64,000 nucleotides of DNA from Sinotaia quadrata (GCA_028829895.1 CM054183.1:69873071-69937070); one strand, 5' to 3'. Shown: positions 23,875 to 33,429, counted from the first letter of the stretch. The notes: generated from the sequence alone by a model not told the origin. Numbers and translations: made by a program.

Positions 23875-24595
23875 CACCCACCTGTCCATCCATCCATCCA
23901 TCTATCTATCTATGTTTGCAAGTTTCCATTGTAGAACATTCCAGAGGCAGATCTGAATGGAGGACTTGTTTGAACTCACCTGGAAGAGAAAGGAAAGTTT
24001 TTTTTTGTTATATTAATTACAGCTCTACCAAACTTCAAAGATTCCACCTGCACACCCTTTGACAGTCTAGATCAACATCACAGAGGGGAAGGAAAATGGG
24101 CAGATGGATGGCACTCTGACTATAGAAAAATTGTTCTCAAGCAGCATTCCTTTATTCCACTTTGCATTTGACATTTTCTTCCTTTTTTCTTGGTCTCTTA
24201 TTTATTTTTTATAATTTGCATAATTTACAGCATTTGCTAATTGCAGACTTTAAAACCATTTTTTAATAATTATTTTACACTATCATTATCTTACACATTT
24301 ATTAAATGCAGACTTTAAACTTTTTATTAATAATTATTTTGTATTGTCAATCTTAACAGCAGCAGAGGCAGCTACACCATTTCAGGAGACGTTTGAAAGG
24401 GAGTTGTCTCCCTGTCCAGCTTCTTCTCCATCTTCCCATTCAAGGCCTTCCATGCCTACCCCAACACGTGCTCGTCCAGTGGTGCCAGCTGCAACACATA
24501 TCTCCAGATTTTGTTTCACAAACCAGGCACACCAACCATCTCCACCTTCTACCCCCTTTTCTGTTCCGTATTCACCACCTGCATTTTTGTCATAG
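10182..24595 (+). CDS. Eight-exon gene, ciliary microtubule-binding-like protein (447 aa)
   Basis: Coding exons: 10182-10361, 10455-10632, 13749-13842, 15588-15750, 17376-17526, 20584-20763, 22565-22726 and 24360-24595 (TAG). Every border is AG/GT, phases agree throughout, and the exons sum to 1344 nt. Residues 1-60 come from the first exon, which is less typical of the rest. Residues 70-100 are acidic-basic and helical ([14 protein letters not shown]). Five spaced motifs follow: TTYKREY (133-139), TTYDEEF (171-177), STYQRDY (244-250), SSFQRAIY (278-285) and TTYDRHF (330-336), with proline-rich links (GIPQ, YKPPG). The last exon is Pro/Ser-rich. Short S/T-T-Y-x-x-x-aromatic units spaced by tens of residues are typical of proteins that line or coat axonemal microtubules (SAXO- or TEX26-like groups). 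Placement here rests on that style alone; I cannot name the orthologue. The start ATG is the first after an in-frame stop at 10134. The 24892 AATAAA may end this isoform. Confidence 0.85.
10633..11414. repeat. Intron 2: worn tandem repeats
   Basis: The first part of intron 2 is filled with diverged units around ctataCaaatctctcaccat and acactatac, about 40-50 bp apart. Towards 11330-11414 they become regular (tatacaaatctctcacatag, then tatccactaat). No exon is seen. Confidence 0.8.
11415..11768. repeat. Intron 2: minisatellite, 23-bp unit
   Basis: About 15 copies of actcaaatcactaggtatat followed by cat, with an A/G alternation at one site (gatata or ggtata) and Y at another. One copy has an inserted atatgatat. 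Confidence 0.95.
12385..12545. repeat. Intron 2: 30-bp repeat, about 5 copies
   Basis: The unit is cccagtgctgacagtttggg followed by tgtcctgttt. As 30 is a multiple of 3, two frames stay open ([10 protein letters not shown]), but there are no splice sites around it. Confidence 0.85.
12745..13075. repeat. Intron 2: repeat of about 50-60 bp
   Basis: About six diverged copies contain attgtagtcagtatgtctgc, tttcactggcactccagaca and tatcgat. Spacing is irregular because of small deletions. Confidence 0.8.
13354..13545. repeat. Intron 2: 64-bp repeat, 3 copies
   Basis: Three nearly identical copies contain tttgtattaggggttctttg, agaccatggctcttgttttg and tgtatagttcttcatcctgt. The array lies 200 bp upstream of the exon 3 acceptor and does not include it. 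Confidence 0.95.
13843..15296. other. Intron 3, mostly unique AT-rich sequence
   Basis: I see no array and no additional exon here. An open frame near 14424-14624 lacks splice signals and protein-like composition. T-rich and C-rich pyrimidine runs occur at 14990-15100. Confidence 0.5.
15297..15587 (+). repeat. Intron 3: reiterated acceptor region of exon 4
   Basis: About four copies of a 64-70-bp unit run up to the true acceptor. Each contains catttatcttattttcag followed by acatatcagtaa, so each ends in a pyrimidine-rich tract plus CAG, like the real site ttttcag|ACC at 15587. The last, worn unit (ttattttcagactcacccat) lies directly before the working acceptor. Confidence 0.9.
15741..16110 (+). 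repeat. Intron 4: array seeded by the exon 4 donor
   Basis: The exon ends ...ccccactaag|gtcagcacc. The 67-bp units that follow carry taccccactaaagtcagcag, a copy of the last exon bases joined to the first intron bases, then taatgaccaagatatatcct and actaatccagcagtaatagc. About four copies are present. In the copies the donor reads aagtca in place of ggtcag, so the GT dinucleotide is shifted or weakened. Confidence 0.9.
16190..16525. repeat. Intron 4: 41-bp repeat, 8 copies
   Basis: The unit is ctatgatcagtgacagtagg then caaagcaaaactatttctag g. Copies are nearly identical, so the expansion is recent. Confidence 0.95.
16830..17375. repeat. Intron 4: worn repeats reaching the exon 5 acceptor
   Basis: Diverged units contain taattattatcatggt, gtatgacaatattaatt and tcatggcatttca. 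The last of them overlaps the acceptor tract of exon 5 (catcatggcatttcat, then ttgcttttacttcag). Confidence 0.65.
17488..18040 (+). repeat. Intron 5: array seeded by the exon 5 end and donor
   Basis: Exon 5 ends CTTACCAGCGTGACTACC, then TAGGCATACCACAGG|gtaatacacc. In the intron the same order recurs at least five times in worn form, for example cttaccagtgttactacctg ... ccataaggtaatacatc near 17601-17650, then cttaccagcatcaatatc ... ccataaggtaagacat near 17661-17701. Each early copy carries an AG|GTAAK-like donor. Copies further in are more diverged. Confidence 0.9.
18300..18675. repeat. Intron 5: 61-bp repeat, 6 copies
   Basis: Near-identical units contain ttgtatgctgttggccttgg, agtaactcttgacttgatgg and ccattacttatagaacaac. 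A/C variants (ccattactt or ccacttctt) mark individual copies. Confidence 0.95.
19330..20290 (-). pseudogene. piggyBac-like transposase remnant, internally deleted
   Basis: Reading the minus strand from right to left, fragments in several frames match the piggyBac plan. Near 20255-20100 there is an acidic Ser-rich N-terminal piece ([24 protein letters not shown]). At 20040-20000 the landmark [13 protein letters not shown] appears. At 19790-19760 MNGVDIHD corresponds to the MGGVDxxD landmark, followed by a KR...GNTFLGF echo. At 19480-19370 a Cys-rich C-terminal domain reads [20 protein letters not shown], then CQECHAPC. These are interrupted by stops and frameshifts, and the central DDE catalytic core is missing because the acidic part lies almost beside the YACGT block. 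The copy cannot make an active transposase. I could not fix TTAA ends or terminal inverted repeats. It sits antisense in intron 5. Confidence 0.85.
20800..21600. repeat. Intron 6: worn repeats with (C)n(TA)n tract
   Basis: The stretch from 20800 to 21130 consists of units around gtatgtctctctatgaatgt. A run of C followed by about 14 TA dinucleotides lies at 21197-21232. From 21240 to 21560 the units are of about 42 bp (gtatatcactctgtgaatgt, ttctgtgtatatgtctctgt). The rest of intron 6 to 22466 is AT-rich without an exon. Confidence 0.85.
22464..22580 (+). repeat. Duplicated exon 7 acceptor (77 bp apart)
   Basis: The working acceptor region (caattattctttgtttcacag|TACCT at 22564) has a close copy 77 bp upstream (ataattactctgtttcacag|tacctg, ending at 22487). 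The copy includes the first five exon bases. Use of the upstream copy would read I-P-A-C and then stop. Confidence 0.9.
22850..23095. repeat. 56-bp repeat in intron 7
   Basis: Three to four copies contain acaagttttaagtgcaagca, cactaaactgaaccaactaa and tgacttaatactattt. Confidence 0.85.
23704..23915. repeat. (TCTA)n/(TCTG)n tetranucleotide tract
   Basis: About 50 tetranucleotides of TATC/TGTC type end in ccatccatccat. Both open frames across it (YLSIYLSI) are repeat artefacts. A shorter TCCA/TCTA tract lies at 26341-26392. Confidence 0.95.
24232..24366 (+). repeat. Duplicated exon 8 acceptor region with NAGNAG
   Basis: Two copies of about 62 bp (ctaattgcagactttaaaac ... tcattatcttacac and ttaaatgcagactttaaact ... 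tcaatcttaacag) lead up to exon 8. The working site reads aacagcagcag, so three AGs 3 bp apart could serve, changing the protein by one or two residues (A-A-E, A-E or E) without a frameshift. Confidence 0.75.
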
Positions 24596-26920
24596 TTAAT
24601 AAGGCGTTTTCATTATGCTCAGTATTTTTGTCATAGTTAATGAGGTGTTTTCATTATGTTCGATATTTTTATTCACCAATTTATTCTTACATGCATTATT
24701 TGATATACATGACAGCCCAGATTTTTAATTATAAAAGTTCGTTGCCAGAGACTCAGGCATTAGCATAAGAAGGTCAGAACAAACAGAGAATTAGCATAAG
24801 AAATTCCAGAGTTTGAAACAGATTGTAACTTAAGAAATCTGGAAGTTTAGAGCTAGCAAAATATTAACTTTAAGAAATCCAGTTCAGTGCTAATAAATGA
24901 TGAAAAGATCATTGAGTGTTACAGAGCTGACAAATGACATAAAAAGAACAGCTTGTTCCAAGCTGACACATAATTAGCATTTATACATTCAAAAGTTCAG
25001 AGCTGACAAATAATTAAAAGAACATTGAGTTGTTAATATCAGACACATGATTAAAAGAACATTGAGATGTTTAAAGCTGACTTACATCCAAATATAAACA
25101 TTCAGAAGTTAGAGCTGACAGAATTAAGAACATCAAGAAGATTAGAGAATATGTACTTATATACAGACAGTTAAATGGTATTATAATTAAGCATTAAGAA
25201 TTTTATTGGATTGAACACACAAACTGTTGATATATATATTGAGTAGGTTGAACACATGAACTATTGATACTGAGTAGGCTGATCATGCAAACTGTTGATA
25301 CTGAGTAGACTGAACATGCAAACTGTTGATACTGAGTAAGCTGATTATGCAAACTGTTGATACTGAGTAGACTGAACATGCAAACTGTTGATACTGAGTA
25401 AGCTGATTATGCAAACTGTTGATACTGAGTAAGCTGGCTGATTATGCAAACTGTTGATACTGAGTAAGCCGATTATGCAAACTGTTGATACTGAGTAGGC
25501 TGAACGCAAACTATTGACACTGAGTAGATAAAATGCACAAATCGTTAATGCTGAGTAGGTTCAAAGTACATTTGGGAACACACAATATTGGGATATTTGT
25601 AGGCTGAAAACAGTTTTGGGGATGTTGAATAGACTGAACACAAACTAAGACACAGTATACTGAACACAAAACTAGGGACACAGTATACTGAACACAAAAC
25701 TAGGGATAATAAGTATACTGAACACAAAACTAGGGATAATAAGTATACTGAACACAAAACTAGGGACACAGTATACTGAACACAAAACTAGGGATAATAA
25801 GTATACTGAACACAAAATTAGGGACACTGAGTAGATTGAACATAGAACAAAGATTCTGAGTATGACAAACATAAAATAGAGACACTGATAAGGTTGAATA
25901 CAAAATGGAGACACTGATTATACTGAACATAAAACAGAGACAGTAGATTGAACTCTAATAATGGAGACACTAAGTAAACTGAACATGCAATGGAGACAGT
26001 ATATTGATCTCAAATAACGGAGACACTAAGTAGACTGAACATGTAATGGAGACAGTATATTGATCTCAAATAAAGGAGACACTAAGCAGATTGAACATGT
26101 AATGGAGACACTGAGTATGCTGGTCACAAATTAAATTATTATACAGGGTATAACAAAGATTTGTTTTAGAAGGAATAAATTTAATTTATATTATTGCGTC
26201 AAATGTTCCAGTTGAGGTCCTTGTATAATATAAATCTAATTACATTCTAGATGGGTGACTACTGTGTACCTTGTTGCCCCAGACTTTCTGCATAATGTAT
26301 AGTGGTCTGTTCTAAATTATCAAGAGTACATGGCTTGGAAGTATCCATCCATCCATCCATCTGTCTGTCCATCTATCTATCTATCTATCTAATGAGAGCT
26401 GATATTTCTTGTACAACTTAATATATTTATTATATAATTTCGCTTACAGTATTTAATTTATTTTGTGCTTTTCATGAAATCTGTTTTTAAAGTAGAATTA
26501 TTGCATTTATTTTAAAATATGTTTAGTATTTTAGCTATTTGTATTTATTAGAAAAGTAATTAAAAGAACACTGTTCACTATCTGATAATCTCTTGCAATT
26601 TCACTTTTGGCATTGACACATCAGCATGGATAATTTGGAATTTACATTTCTTTTATACACTTTGAATATATTTTTTAATTAAAAGGTATTTTTCTTTCTT
26701 ATAGAGATTCAGTGTATAATATTGTTGTATAGTTCTAGTTTCCTGGAACTGGACTCCATAGAATAATATAAAGCATGATGATTTTGGAAGACTTGGTAAC
26801 AATTTTAAATTGTGAAATGTATTAATTGTACCATGATTTTATCCTTTGTTTTTGATTAAAAAATATCTTTGTCACTTGAAAGGTGTTCTATTTACCATGC
26901 TTTAGTCAATTTTCTTTCAG
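24596..26920. repeat. Downstream arrays between the first and second terminal exons
   Basis: AATAAA at 24892-24897 could end transcripts that use the 24595 stop. The stretch from 24760 to 25150 holds worn units around gagctgacaaat. From 25230 to 25540 there are about nine units of some 31 bp (atgcaaactgttgatactga, gtaagctgatt). From 25625 to 25860 there are units of 28-30 bp (tatactgaacacaaaactag, ggata/caca). From 25870 to 26110 there are units around taatggagacactaagta. From 26400 to 26900 the sequence is AT-rich and unique. Confidence 0.8.
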
Positions 26921-26991
26921 ATGAAAACTCTTCATTAGACCTTGACATTAGTGAAAAGAAAGAAAGTGGCCAGCCATTGTATTATGATTAA
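26921..26991 (+). CDS. Alternative terminal exon 8b of the 10.2-kb gene
   Basis: A strong acceptor, caattttctttcag, ends at 26920. Joined to the phase-1 end of exon 7 (22726), the exon reads D-E-N-S-S-L-D-L-D-I-S-E-K-K-E-S-G-Q-P-L and then YYD and TAA at 26989-26991. It would give a 392-residue acidic-tailed protein in place of the Pro/Ser-rich tail from exon 8. The fit of phase, acceptor strength and composition are the evidence; transcript data are needed to prove use. Confidence 0.6.
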
Positions 26992-26999
26992 GTGCTGCA

Positions 27000-27620
27000 A
27001 ATAAGTGACACTTGCTTGAACAAGATTGGGTAACATTGGTTTTGATGAGGCTGGGTGACAGTATGATGAGGTTGGTTAGGCAATAATGTAACTAGATTAG
27101 GCAACACTATGATGAGGTTAGAATACACTCTGACAGGAGGTTAAATGACATGGTCTGTGTCAGGAGCTAGAGACAATGTATAGACAATTGATAATGGCTA
27201 TGATGCATTAGGAATCATGACAGAATTAGGTGATACTGACTTTGACAGTTAGAAGACAGTATCTATGGTGAGATAAGCGAGAATGTCAAATATTGATAAT
27301 GTTACTTTGTTAGGAGACTTTCTGTGATGAGGTTTTTGTTAGGAGACGTTAGGATCATGATAATGCCTGTGATAATGTTAGGAGACTGTTTATGATGAGG
27401 ATAGTGATAATGCCTGTGATAAGATTAGGAGACTGATAATCTTATGTCCTTGATAGAATTAGTAAGTGACACGATGGATTTAGAAGATGCTGTTTAATGA
27501 TAGAATTAGTAAGTGACATGATGGATTTTAGAAGATGCTGTCTATGATAAGGTAGGTGAGAATATTTATGTTGGGTTAGAATAAGCTGTGTATAACCTGG
27601 GTAGGTGAGAATGTATTAAC
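27000..27620. repeat. Worn repeats between exons 8b and 8c
   Basis: Irregular units are built on gataatg, gttaggagact and taagtgacatgatggattta. The last phrase occurs twice about 62 bp apart near 27470-27540. Confidence 0.7.
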
Positions 27621-27770
27621 TATTTAATAGACAATATCTAGGCCTCATTTATTGTGCAGCAAGAGTTGATCTGTAGTGATTTTAATATACTTTATATTTT
27701 GTGAGCATATTTTTATCTTGTCTTTTTTTCTTTATGAATATATTGTATATATGTTTTTCCTGTGCTTTAG

Positions 27771-27799
27771 ATGATCTTAATTTTGACATCAGTGTCTAA
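27771..27799 (+). CDS. Alternative terminal exon 8c, diverged duplicate of 8b
   Basis: The acceptor cctgtgctttag ends at 27770. From the same phase-1 donor the exon reads DDLNFDISV and TAA. It parallels DLDIS in exon 8b both in residues and in nucleotides (gacattagtg against gacatcagtg), so it looks like an old duplicate of that exon. It would make a 378-residue product. It is short, so chance is not excluded. Confidence 0.45.
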
Positions 27800-28339
27800 T
27801 AATAGTCTCTGGGAAGATTCATTGATCCATCCATTTCTCAATTCATCATTTGTTAATGACTCAGTAATAACAGTTATTCTGAGTTAATACACTAGTATTA
27901 TTACCACATATTACCAACCATTGATCCATTTAACATTTTGTTAATCATATTGTTTTTGTTTGTTGATCTACTAGTAAAATTACTAGTTTACAGCTAGTCA
28001 CTTTTTTCTCTCTGCTTGTTTTGTGGCAGTGTAAAATGATTGTAATAACTTGCCCCATTCTTTTATTGTTATTTTCTCTTAACCTAGAGATCATTCAGAT
28101 ACTCAGTTGTTGGTTTTTAAAAATTTTACTTGAGATAACTGTCCATTAATATAGGGATAACTCAGTTTCTTGATTGTTTTATCAGAATATTTTGTCATGA
28201 TAAGCTAATACATGATCTAAAATAAAAAATCCATGTTATCGATTATTAATTTTTTTTTTTTTATAAGAAACAGTGTGCCTATTTAGAGAACCTGAATTCA
28301 AATGAAACTTAAGGTTTTATGGTTTGATTTATTGAAGGT

Positions 28340-29390
28340 GACTGTTATCCATTATTTAGTTGAATGTGAGTGTTATGACAATGCATGTACTATTTAGTTA
28401 TGGGTTAGTGTTTTGACAATGTATGCATTATTTAGTTGAGAATTAGTGTTATGACAATGTATGCATTATTTAGTTGAGAATTAGTGTTATGACAATGTAT
28501 GCATTATTTAGTTGAGGAATAGTGTTATGAGACTGATTAGATTTTATTTAGTTGAGAGCTAGGACTATTACACTGATTGGGTTTTATATAGTTGAGGGCT
28601 ATGATGCTGATTAGATTTAGTTGAGGTTTAGGATTATGACACTGATTAGGTCTTATTTAGCAGAGAGTTAGGATTATGACACTGATTGAGTCTTATATAG
28701 TTGAGGATTATGACATTGATTAAGTCATACTTAGCTGAGAATTAGGATTAGGACACTGATTTAAGTCTTATTTATTTGAGAGTTAGGATTAGGACAGTGA
28801 TTACATTTTATTTATTTGAGAGTTAGTATTAGGACACTAATTAGGTCTTATTTAGTTGAGGGTTAGTATTAGGACACTAATTAGGTCTTATTTAGTTGAG
28901 GGTTAGTATTAGGACACTAATTAGGTCTTATTTAGTTGAGGGTTAGTATTAGGACACTAATTAGGTCTTATTTAGTTGAGGGTTAGTATTAGGACACTAA
29001 TTAGGTCTTATTTAGTTGAGGGTTAGGATTATGATGCTGCTTAATTGAGGATTAGTGATTAGGTCATATTTAATTGAGGGTTAGTGTTGTTAAACTGATT
29101 AGGTATTTTAATTCAGGGTTAGTGTTGTTAAACTGATTAGGTCTTTATTTAATTGAAGGTTAGTTTGTTAAACTGATTAGGTCTTTTAATTCAGGGTTAG
29201 TGTTGTTAAACTGATTAGGTCTTTATTTAATTGAAGGTTAGTTTGTTAAACTGATTAGGTCTTTATTTAATTGAAGGTTAGTTTGTTAAACTGATTAGGT
29301 CTTTTAATTCAGGGTTAGTGTTGTTAAACTGATTAGGTATTATTTAATTGAAGGTTAGTTTGTTAAACTGATTAGTTATTATTAGTATTA
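28340..29390. repeat. Minisatellites of about 40-41 bp
   Basis: The stretch from 28340 to 29030 has units with ttatttagttgagggttagt, then attaggacactaattaggtc, nearly identical at 28840-29010. From 29035 to 29390 a related family has ttaattcagggttagtgttg and ttaaactgattaggtcttt. The second family looks derived from the first (gggttagt ... gattaggt). Confidence 0.9.
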
Positions 29391-29519
29391 AATCCCTTTA
29401 ATTCAGGATTTGTCAGATTTGCTTACTGTGAAATTGTCATGCTTGTTTCTGTTAATCATATTTGCTAACTGGGAAATTGTCTGTTAAACAGATCAGTTTA
29501 CTAACATTCTAATCCCTGT

Positions 29520-30420
29520 TAATTAAATGTATTACTGGGAAATTGGAACATCACAATGCTATTTTCTGTTAAAGCTGTTTATTGGAGCATTGTAAAGCCA
29601 TTTGCTGTTAGACAGACTGGAATTTTGCAACACCTTTTGCCATTAGACAGATATGTTTATTGGAGCATTGCAATGCCATTTTCTATTAGATCTATTTATT
29701 GGAACATTGCAATACTATTTTATGTTAGATCTGTTTATTAGAGCATTGAATTGCAATTTTCTATTAGATCTGATTATTGGAGCATGGCAATGCCATTTTC
29801 TATTAGATCTATTTATTGGAACATTGCATTACTATTTTATGTTAGATCTGTTTATTAGAGCATTGAATTGCAATTTTCTATTAGATCAGTTTATTGGAGC
29901 ATTGCAATGCTATTTTCTATTAGATCTGTTTATTGGAACATTTCAATGTTATTTTATGTTAGATCTATTTATTGGAGCATTGCAATTTCATTTTCTATTA
30001 GATCTGTTTATTGGAGCATTGCAATTCCATTTTATGTTAGATCTGTTTATTGGAGCATTGCAATTTCATTTTCTATTAGATCTGTTTATTGGAGCATTGC
30101 AATTCCATTTTATGTTAGATTTGTTTATTGGAGCATTGCAATGCCATTTTATGTTAGATTTGTTTATTGGAGCATTGCAATGCCATGTTATGTTAGATTT
30201 GTTTATTGGAGCATTGCAATGCCATTTTCTTTTAGATATGTTTATTGGAGCATTGTAATGCCATTTGATGTTAGATCTATTTATTAGAATATTGCAATGC
30301 TATTTCTGTTAGATCTTTTTATTGGAGTATTGCAGTGCTATTTGCCATTAGACAGATCTACTTAGTGGGACATTGTGATGATATTTACTGTTAGACAGAT
30401 CAGTAGGACTCTGTGATGCT
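29520..30420. repeat. Minisatellite, 39-bp unit, about 20 copies
   Basis: The unit is ttttctattagatctgttta, then ttggagcattgcaatgcca. Being 13 codons long, it keeps one frame open for 201 residues (LDLFIGALQCHF) and another for 139 residues. There is no splice or promoter context, edge copies contain stops, and I do not call it a gene. Confidence 0.9.
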
Positions 30421-30602
30421 AGGTCTTTTAGGTATTTGTTTTTTTTATTTTGTTACTTTTGAAATGTTCACAATGGCTTGTTGTATGCAATTCTACTTTT
30501 AGTGCATATTTTGAGTTATCAATCATTTGTCCATTGAAATGCTAGTTTATGCTGATTTCTTTTATATAAATTATTTGAAAAAAATTATATTACCATTGTT
30601 TC

Positions 30603-31175
30603 AGGGTGGTTTTTTTTTTTTTTTTTTTTTTTAGTTGAAAGTACAAATTGGTGTCAGTAGATCCTAAAAAGACCAAGCCTACAAGCAGATTTGAATGATC
30701 CAAAAATTGTTTAAAATCAAGTCAACTTGAAGATCAGACTAGATGAACCCCATAGATAATTAAGCACTAGTAAACAGATACATGAGCACTTTAAACACAG
30801 AACTCTGAGCATGAGTAAACTTTAGATAAATGAGAAATGCTAACCACAAATTACTGAGCACTGCCACTGCTAATACAGATAACTGAGCACTACTAACAGA
30901 TAATTGAGCACAGATAAAGAGAGATAACTGACAACTAGTAATCACACGTAAATGAGCACTAGTAAAGAGATAAATGAGCACTGCTAAAGAAAGGTAATTG
31001 ACAGCTGAAATCACAAATAACTGAGCACTAGTAAACAGACCTTTGAAGACTAGTAAACACAAATATTTGAGTGTTACTAAATGCAGGTATTTTCAGAAAT
31101 ACTGAAAACAGGAAAGTGGGTACTACTAACAAATAAATGAGCACTGTAAGCACAGAAAAATGAGCACTACTAAAC
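30603..31175. repeat. Poly-T run and worn repeats
   Basis: A poly-T of about 24 bases lies near 30609-30632. From 30760 to 31175 there are diverged units around actgagcactagtaaacaga and gataaatgagcac. No gene is seen. Confidence 0.8.
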
Positions 31176-31179
31176 ATCT

Positions 31180-31770
31180 GGGCACTTTTAGACTACTGGG
31201 TGACAGCGTTTTAGACTACTGGGTGAAGCAGCACTTTTAGACTACTGGGTGACAGCGTTTTAGACTACTGAATGACGCAGCACTTTTAGACTACTGGGTG
31301 ACAGCGTTTTAGATCTCTGGGTGATGTAACATTTTTAGACTACTGGGTGACAGCGTTCTAGATCTCTGGGTGATGTAACATTTTTAGACTACTGGGTGAC
31401 AGCGTTTTAGATCTCTGGGTGATGTAACATTTTTAGACTACTGGGTGACAGCGTTTTAGATCTCTGGGTGATGTAACATTTTTAGACTACTGGGTGACAG
31501 CGTTTTAGATCTCTGGGTGATGTAACATTTTTAGACTACTGGGTGACAGCGTTTTAGATCTCTGGGTGATGTAACATTTTTAGACTACTGGGTGACAGCG
31601 TTCTAGATCTCTGGGTGATGTAACATTTTTAGACTACTGGGTGACAGCGTTCTAGATCTCTGGGTGATGTAACATTTTTAGACTACTGGGTGACAGCGTT
31701 CTAGATCTCTGGGTGATGTAACATTTTTAGACTACTGGGTGACAGCGTTCTAGATCTCTGGGTGAAGCAG
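31180..31770. repeat. Minisatellite, 49-bp unit, about 12 copies
   Basis: The unit is tttttagactactgggtgac, then agcgttttagatctctgggt and gatgtaaca. The half-units (tagactactgggtga and tagatctctgggtga) are themselves similar, so the 49-mer is a dimer of an older unit of about 25 bp. The worn left end keeps the simpler form. Confidence 0.95.
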
Positions 31771-32520
31771 CAGCACAAGTAAGTTCCTAATACGGCAGCC
31801 ATCATACTTGGCCTTCTTGCTGCAGTAAGCTGCATCATTGGGCTAATTCTTTCATTCCGCCTCCCTGACGTGTTCGGAAAGAATTATTGCTGAGCAAGTG
31901 TTCATGCTGTGCGATCAGACACCGTCGGTTTTTTTCTAAGTGTTTTATTTTTTGACGTTATCAAAGGGTTGAACCCCACCAAGTGCCCTTCAAAGAACAT
32001 CCACTATTAGAGGAAATACGAAACCTGAAGCACACAATTCTGTTATTAAAAAAGTAGTTGTCTTTTACACAGACACGATATTTAAATTGTCAATGACTTT
32101 TACATTTAAATAGAAGCATCATTTATATATTTTATTTTGAAGATTTGATATTAAAATATAAACATATGTAAAGGAAGAAAATATCAGAACTTAAAATATA
32201 TAAGGGGAAGGAACTTGGTATTAAACTTTAACTGTCCTTTACAAAGAGAAAAACTTGAAAAGTTTTAAGTGAGTGAAAGAGTTCGACTTTAAAAGCAATA
32301 AAACAACCTTTACTAATTTTTAACTCTCCTGTACTTAGCGAAAGAGCCGAAGATGAAAGGTTATATATGAAAGTGAGAATTTAAAAAAATGACAATGAGA
32401 AAGATCTAATTTAAAACTGTTATTGTCTTGTAAAGAGATTTGGAAATTTAATGATGTTTTACGTACAGAGGAAGGGATTTGACACGGATATAGCTTAGTA
32501 ATACATAGCATAGGAGGAAT
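31771..32520. other. Gene-free interval
   Basis: GC rises at 31770-31930 (ttccgcctccctgacgtgttcgg), but no frame or splice pair is convincing. The rest holds worn repeats such as actgtcctttacaaagagaa. An AT-rich tail leads into the next array. Confidence 0.5.
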
Positions 32521-33415
32521 TTACATTGAAATTAAACACTGCATTATTGAGTGATGGAAATTAAACACTGAAATTAAACACTGCATTATTGAGTGATGGA
32601 CATTAAACACTGAAATTAAACACTGCATTACTGAGTGATGGAAATTAAACACTGAAATTAAACACTGCATTACTGAGTGATGGAAATTAAACACTGAAAT
32701 TAAACACTGCATTACTGAGTGATGGAAATTAAACACTGAAATTAAACACTGCATTACTGAGTGATGGAAATTAAACACTGAAATTAAACACTGCATTACT
32801 GAGTGATGGAAATTAAACACTGAAATTAAACACTGCATTACTGAGTGATAGAATTTGAACGCTGAAATTAAATAGCACTGTACAGAATGCAGGATTATGA
32901 TAAGGACAATTATTAGTGTTTTGCAGTCAAGAATAGCAATTAAATAGTGCTTTACAGAGTGAACTAATACTGTAATTAAACAATGCTTTACAGAGTGAAT
33001 GAACTAATATTGCAGGTAAACAATGCTTTAGAGTGAAGGAACTTGACAATGACAAGTATTAGCAGTTTACAAAAAAAAAAAAAAGAATTTACTTTACAAA
33101 ATAAATAAACATGCACTGAAATAAATAACATTTACAAGTGAAGGAATCTGCCAGAAAATAAACAATGCTTTACAAAATGAAATTTGCACAGAAGTAAATA
33201 GTGTTTTACAAGATGAAATTTGCACAGAAATAAATAGTGTTTTATAAGATGAAATTTGCACAGAAATAAATAGTGTTTTATAAGATGAAATTTGCACAGA
33301 AATAAATAGTGTTTTATAAGATGAAATTTGCACAGAAATAAATAGTGTTTTACAAGATGAAATTTGCAAAGAAATAGTGTTTTACAAGATGAAATTTGCA
33401 AAGAAATAAATAGTG
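32521..33415. repeat. Minisatellites of 42 bp and 36 bp
   Basis: The stretch from 32521 to 32860 has about eight copies of ctgcattactgagtgatgga, then aattaaacactgaaattaaa ca. From 33150 to 33415 there are about seven copies of a 36-bp unit (gatgaaatttgcacagaaat, aaatagtgttttataa). Both units are multiples of 3, so the minus strand shows open but meaningless frames. Confidence 0.92.
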
Positions 33416-33429
33416 TTTATCCTTATCAC

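Noticed and set aside
23562..24062. 166-residue frame near the tetranucleotide tract
   Set aside because: It is mostly translated (TATC)n inside intron 7; no acceptor or donor frames it.
29653..30287. Open frames of 201 and 139 residues on the + strand
   Set aside because: Both are produced by a 39-bp unit; two frames are open over the same DNA and edge copies decay into stops.
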